A DNA stretch of 64,000 nucleotides from Pseudomonas azerbaijanoccidentalis (GTDB taxonomy: Bacteria; Pseudomonadota; Gammaproteobacteria; Pseudomonadales; Pseudomonadaceae): the NCBI RefSeq assembly GCF_019145495.1, contig NZ_JAHSTU010000002.1, forward strand, positions 124,001 to 188,000, read 5' to 3'. A program made the translations under genes and the position numbers. Of the stretch, positions 62,321-64,000 are shown piece after piece (the first letter of the stretch is position 1; each line of letters begins with the position of its first letter). A model generated the notes under the pieces. The model did no database searches. It was given only the letters and a program-made list of their open reading frames with translations, and was not told the origin of the DNA.

Positions 62321-63211
62321 ATGTCCTCCCGCGAAAACACCGGCATGGCCCTGGGCCTGCTCGGCGTTGTGATTTTCAGCCTCACCCTGCCCTTCACACG
62401 GATTGTCGTGCAGGAACTCCATCCGTTGCTCAATGGCCTGGGCCGGGCGCTGTTCGCGGCGGTTCCGGCGGCGTTGCTGTTGTTGTGGCGCCGGGAAAAG
62501 TGGCCGACCTGGAAACAGATCAAAGGACTGAGCCTGGTGATTGCCGGGGTGATCCTCGGTTTTCCGGTGTTGTCAGCGTGGGCCATGCAAACCTTGCCGG
62601 CGTCCCACGGTGCACTGGTCAACGGTTTGCAGCCGCTGTGCGTGGCGCTGTATGCCGCGTGGTTGTCCCATGAGCGTCCGTCAAAAGCCTTCTGGGCCTG
62701 CGCCGCACTGGGCAGTGCGCTGGTGCTCGGTTATGCGCTGATCAGCGGTGCCGGCAGCATTCAGGCCGGTGATTTGCTGATGCTCGGCGCGATTGCGGTG
62801 GGTGGTCTGGGGTATGCCGAAGGTGGCCGGTTGGCCAAGGAGATGGGCGGCTGGCAAGTGATCTGCTGGGCGCTGGTGCTGTCGACGCCACTGCTGATCG
62901 GGCCGGTGGTGTATCTGGCGCTGCAACATCAGGGCGAGATCTCCGCCAAGACCTGGTGGGCCTTCGGTTACGTCTCGCTGTTTTCGCAGTTCATCGGCTT
63001 CTTTGCCTGGTACGCCGGGTTGGCCATGGGCGGCATTGCCCGGGTCAGTCAGATCCAGTTGCTGCAGATCTTCTTCACCATCGCCTTTTCGGCGTTGTTC
63101 TTCGGTGAACATGTCGAGCCGATCACCTGGCTGTTTGCGGCCGGGGTGATCGTGACGGTGGTGCTGGGCCGTAAAACGGCGGTCAGACCCGCGCGCATTG
63201 CCACCGCATGA
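62321..63211 (+). CDS. EamA-family (DMT) transporter
   Basis: A 296-residue membrane protein with about ten helices arranged as two EamA repeats (residues 10-140 and 150-290), with internal resemblance between PFTRIVVQELHPLLNGLGRALFAA and FAWYAGLAMGGIARVSQIQLLQ. These are usually metabolite exporters or importers; substrate unknown. Monocistronic, ended by a REP pair. Confidence 0.88.
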   Translation: MSSRENTGMALGLLGVVIFSLTLPFTRIVVQELHPLLNGLGRALFAAVPAALLLLWRREKWPTWKQIKGLSLVIAGVILGFPVLSAWAMQTLPASHGALVNGLQPLCVALYAAWLSHERPSKAFWACAALGSALVLGYALISGAGSIQAGDLLMLGAIAVGGLGYAEGGRLAKEMGGWQVICWALVLSTPLLIGPVVYLALQHQGEISAKTWWAFGYVSLFSQFIGFFAWYAGLAMGGIARVSQIQLLQIFFTIAFSALFFGEHVEPITWLFAAGVIVTVVLGRKTAVRPARIATA

Positions 63212-63213
63212 AC

Positions 63214-63296
63214 CCTGTAGGAGCTGCCGTAGGCGGCGATCTTTTGATTTTAAAGATCAAGATCAAAAGATCGCCGCCTTCGGCAGCTCCTACAGG
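63214..63296. repeat. REP doublet (GATCGCCGCCTTCGGCAGCTCC type)
   Basis: CCTGTAGGAGCTGCCGTAGG and the inverted GATCGCCGCCTTCGGCAGCTCC about 26 bases apart, between convergent genes. Confidence 0.88.
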
Positions 63297-63304
63297 GGGC
63301 GCGA

Positions 63305-64000
63305 TCATCTCAGGTAACCATCAGCACGCAGCAGGGTTTCCAGACAATGTTCGCTGATGTGATAGAAGTCCTTCAGTTCCTGGATCTTCGCCAGCAGCTG
63401 GGCCGGATCAACCGGCTCGGCGCGTTTAACCGCCAAAATCATCTTGTTCTTATTGGTGTGGTCCAGTGAGATGAACTCGAACACCTTGGTCTCATAGCCA
63501 CAGGCTTCGAGGAACAGCGCACGCAAACTGTCCGTGACCATTTCCGCCTGTTGGCCCAGGTGCAAGCCGTATTGCAGCATCGGCTTGAGCAGCGCCGGGC
63601 TCTGGATCTGCAAACGGATCTGCTTATGGCAGCACGGCGAGCACATGATGATCGACGCCCCGGAACGGATGCCGGTGTGGATGGCATAGTCGGTGGCGAT
63701 GTCGCAGGCGTGCAGCGCAATCATCACGTCCAGCTCGCTCGGCGCCACGCTGCGGACATCGCCGCACTTGAACACCAGCCCCGGATGCTCGAGCTTGGCC
63801 GCCGCCGCGTTGCACAGGGTGACCATGTCTTCACGAAGCTCGACGCCGGTGACTTCACCCTCGGCCTTCAGGGTATTGCGCAGGTAATCGTGAATGGCGA
63901 AGGTCAGGTAACCCTTGCCCGAGCCGAAGTCCGCCACCCGCACCGGTTTGTCCAGCGCCAGCGGCGACGAGGTCAGCGCATGGCTGAACACTTCGATGAA
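63305..64000 (-). CDS. SAM-dependent methyltransferase, N-terminus cut by window edge
   Basis: The C-terminal 232 residues of a longer protein; the frame is open to position 64000. VRVADFGSGKGYLTFAIHDYL is the SAM-binding motif, MIALHACDIATDYAIHTGI and MCSPCCHKQIR match the Methyltransf_32 family (GSTCD C-terminal-like). Substrate unknown, possibly an RNA. The true start is outside the window. Confidence 0.85.
   Translation of the reverse strand, partial: FIEVFSHALTSSPLALDKPVRVADFGSGKGYLTFAIHDYLRNTLKAEGEVTGVELREDMVTLCNAAAAKLEHPGLVFKCGDVRSVAPSELDVMIALHACDIATDYAIHTGIRSGASIIMCSPCCHKQIRLQIQSPALLKPMLQYGLHLGQQAEMVTDSLRALFLEACGYETKVFEFISLDHTNKNKMILAVKRAEPVDPAQLLAKIQELKDFYHISEHCLETLLRADGYLR

Noticed and set aside
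21341..63296. CRISPR-like array from the repeated inverted units
   Set aside because: The units are dispersed, palindromic and of several subtypes, without regular spacers or cas genes; they are REP/REPIN elements.

Overview
The window looks like a chromosomal segment of a fluorescent-group Pseudomonas. Evidence: the gene blocks purC to bepA, algU-mucA-mucB-mucD, nadB-ygfX-sdhE-ygfZ and tctED/tctCBA-ung are typical of the genus. The phaG product closely resembles P. putida PhaG. GC content is high, and the intergenic gaps are full of short inverted repeats of the Pseudomonas REP/REPIN type (arms such as GTGGGAGCGGGCTTGCC or GATCGCAGCCTTCGGCAG). No prophage, insertion sequence, rRNA or CRISPR array was seen.

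Layout. 1-4.4 kb: an MFS transporter, two LysR regulators around a muconate-isomerase-like gene, and two small proteins. 4.6-12.7 kb: tRNA-Ser(CGA) and a housekeeping block read mostly leftward (purC, MBL hydrolase, bamC, dapA), then gcvR, bcp, an AI-2E-type exporter, tusA-like and bepA. 12.7-18.7 kb: the envelope-stress/alginate regulon algU-mucA-mucB-mucD, without mucC, divergent from nadB. 18.7-30 kb: ygfX-sdhE, ygfZ, an HDOD gene, the TctDE two-component system divergent from the tricarboxylate transporter tctCBA, an AbrB-family membrane protein, ung, an enoyl-CoA hydratase/isomerase-family gene and a Tyr-rich lipoprotein. 30.8-40.8 kb: a guanidine-utilisation operon headed by a guanidine-I (ykkC) riboswitch: an ABC importer (3 genes), the two carboxyguanidine deiminase subunits (DUF1989 family), a urea/guanidine carboxylase and allophanate hydrolase. 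The carboxylase gene carries a REPIN inserted in frame. 41-51.3 kb: two diguanylate cyclases, a CWC protein, an RsuA-type pseudouridine synthase, phaG, tRNA-Gly(CCC), a HicAB toxin-antitoxin pair, a heavily structured leader RNA in front of a small protein, tam, a low-affinity iron permease-like protein, a DUF4142 protein, a small KGG protein and a LysE exporter. 51.4-58 kb: a ribbon-helix-helix/ParE toxin-antitoxin pair, a small catabolic cluster (MFS transporter, HMG-CoA-lyase-like enzyme, class III CoA-transferase, LysR regulator) and a SIR2-like DUF4917 protein. 58-64 kb: an XRE-cupin regulator divergent from a class II aldolase/DapA-like pair, a YegP protein, a ribbon-helix-helix/DJ-1 pair, an EamA transporter and the C-terminal part of a methyltransferase that runs off the right edge.

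How the parts work together. The guanidine operon is the most complete pathway: import, ATP-dependent carboxylation, deimination to allophanate, then hydrolysis to ammonia and CO2, switched on by guanidine through the riboswitch. AlgU/MucABD sense envelope stress. TctDE should induce the adjacent citrate/tricarboxylate importer. The strongest candidates for something undescribed are the structured RNA at about 45997-46232, the REPIN translated inside the carboxylase, and the unassigned catabolic clusters near 52-56 and 58-60 kb. All calls come from reading the sequence; no database search was run.
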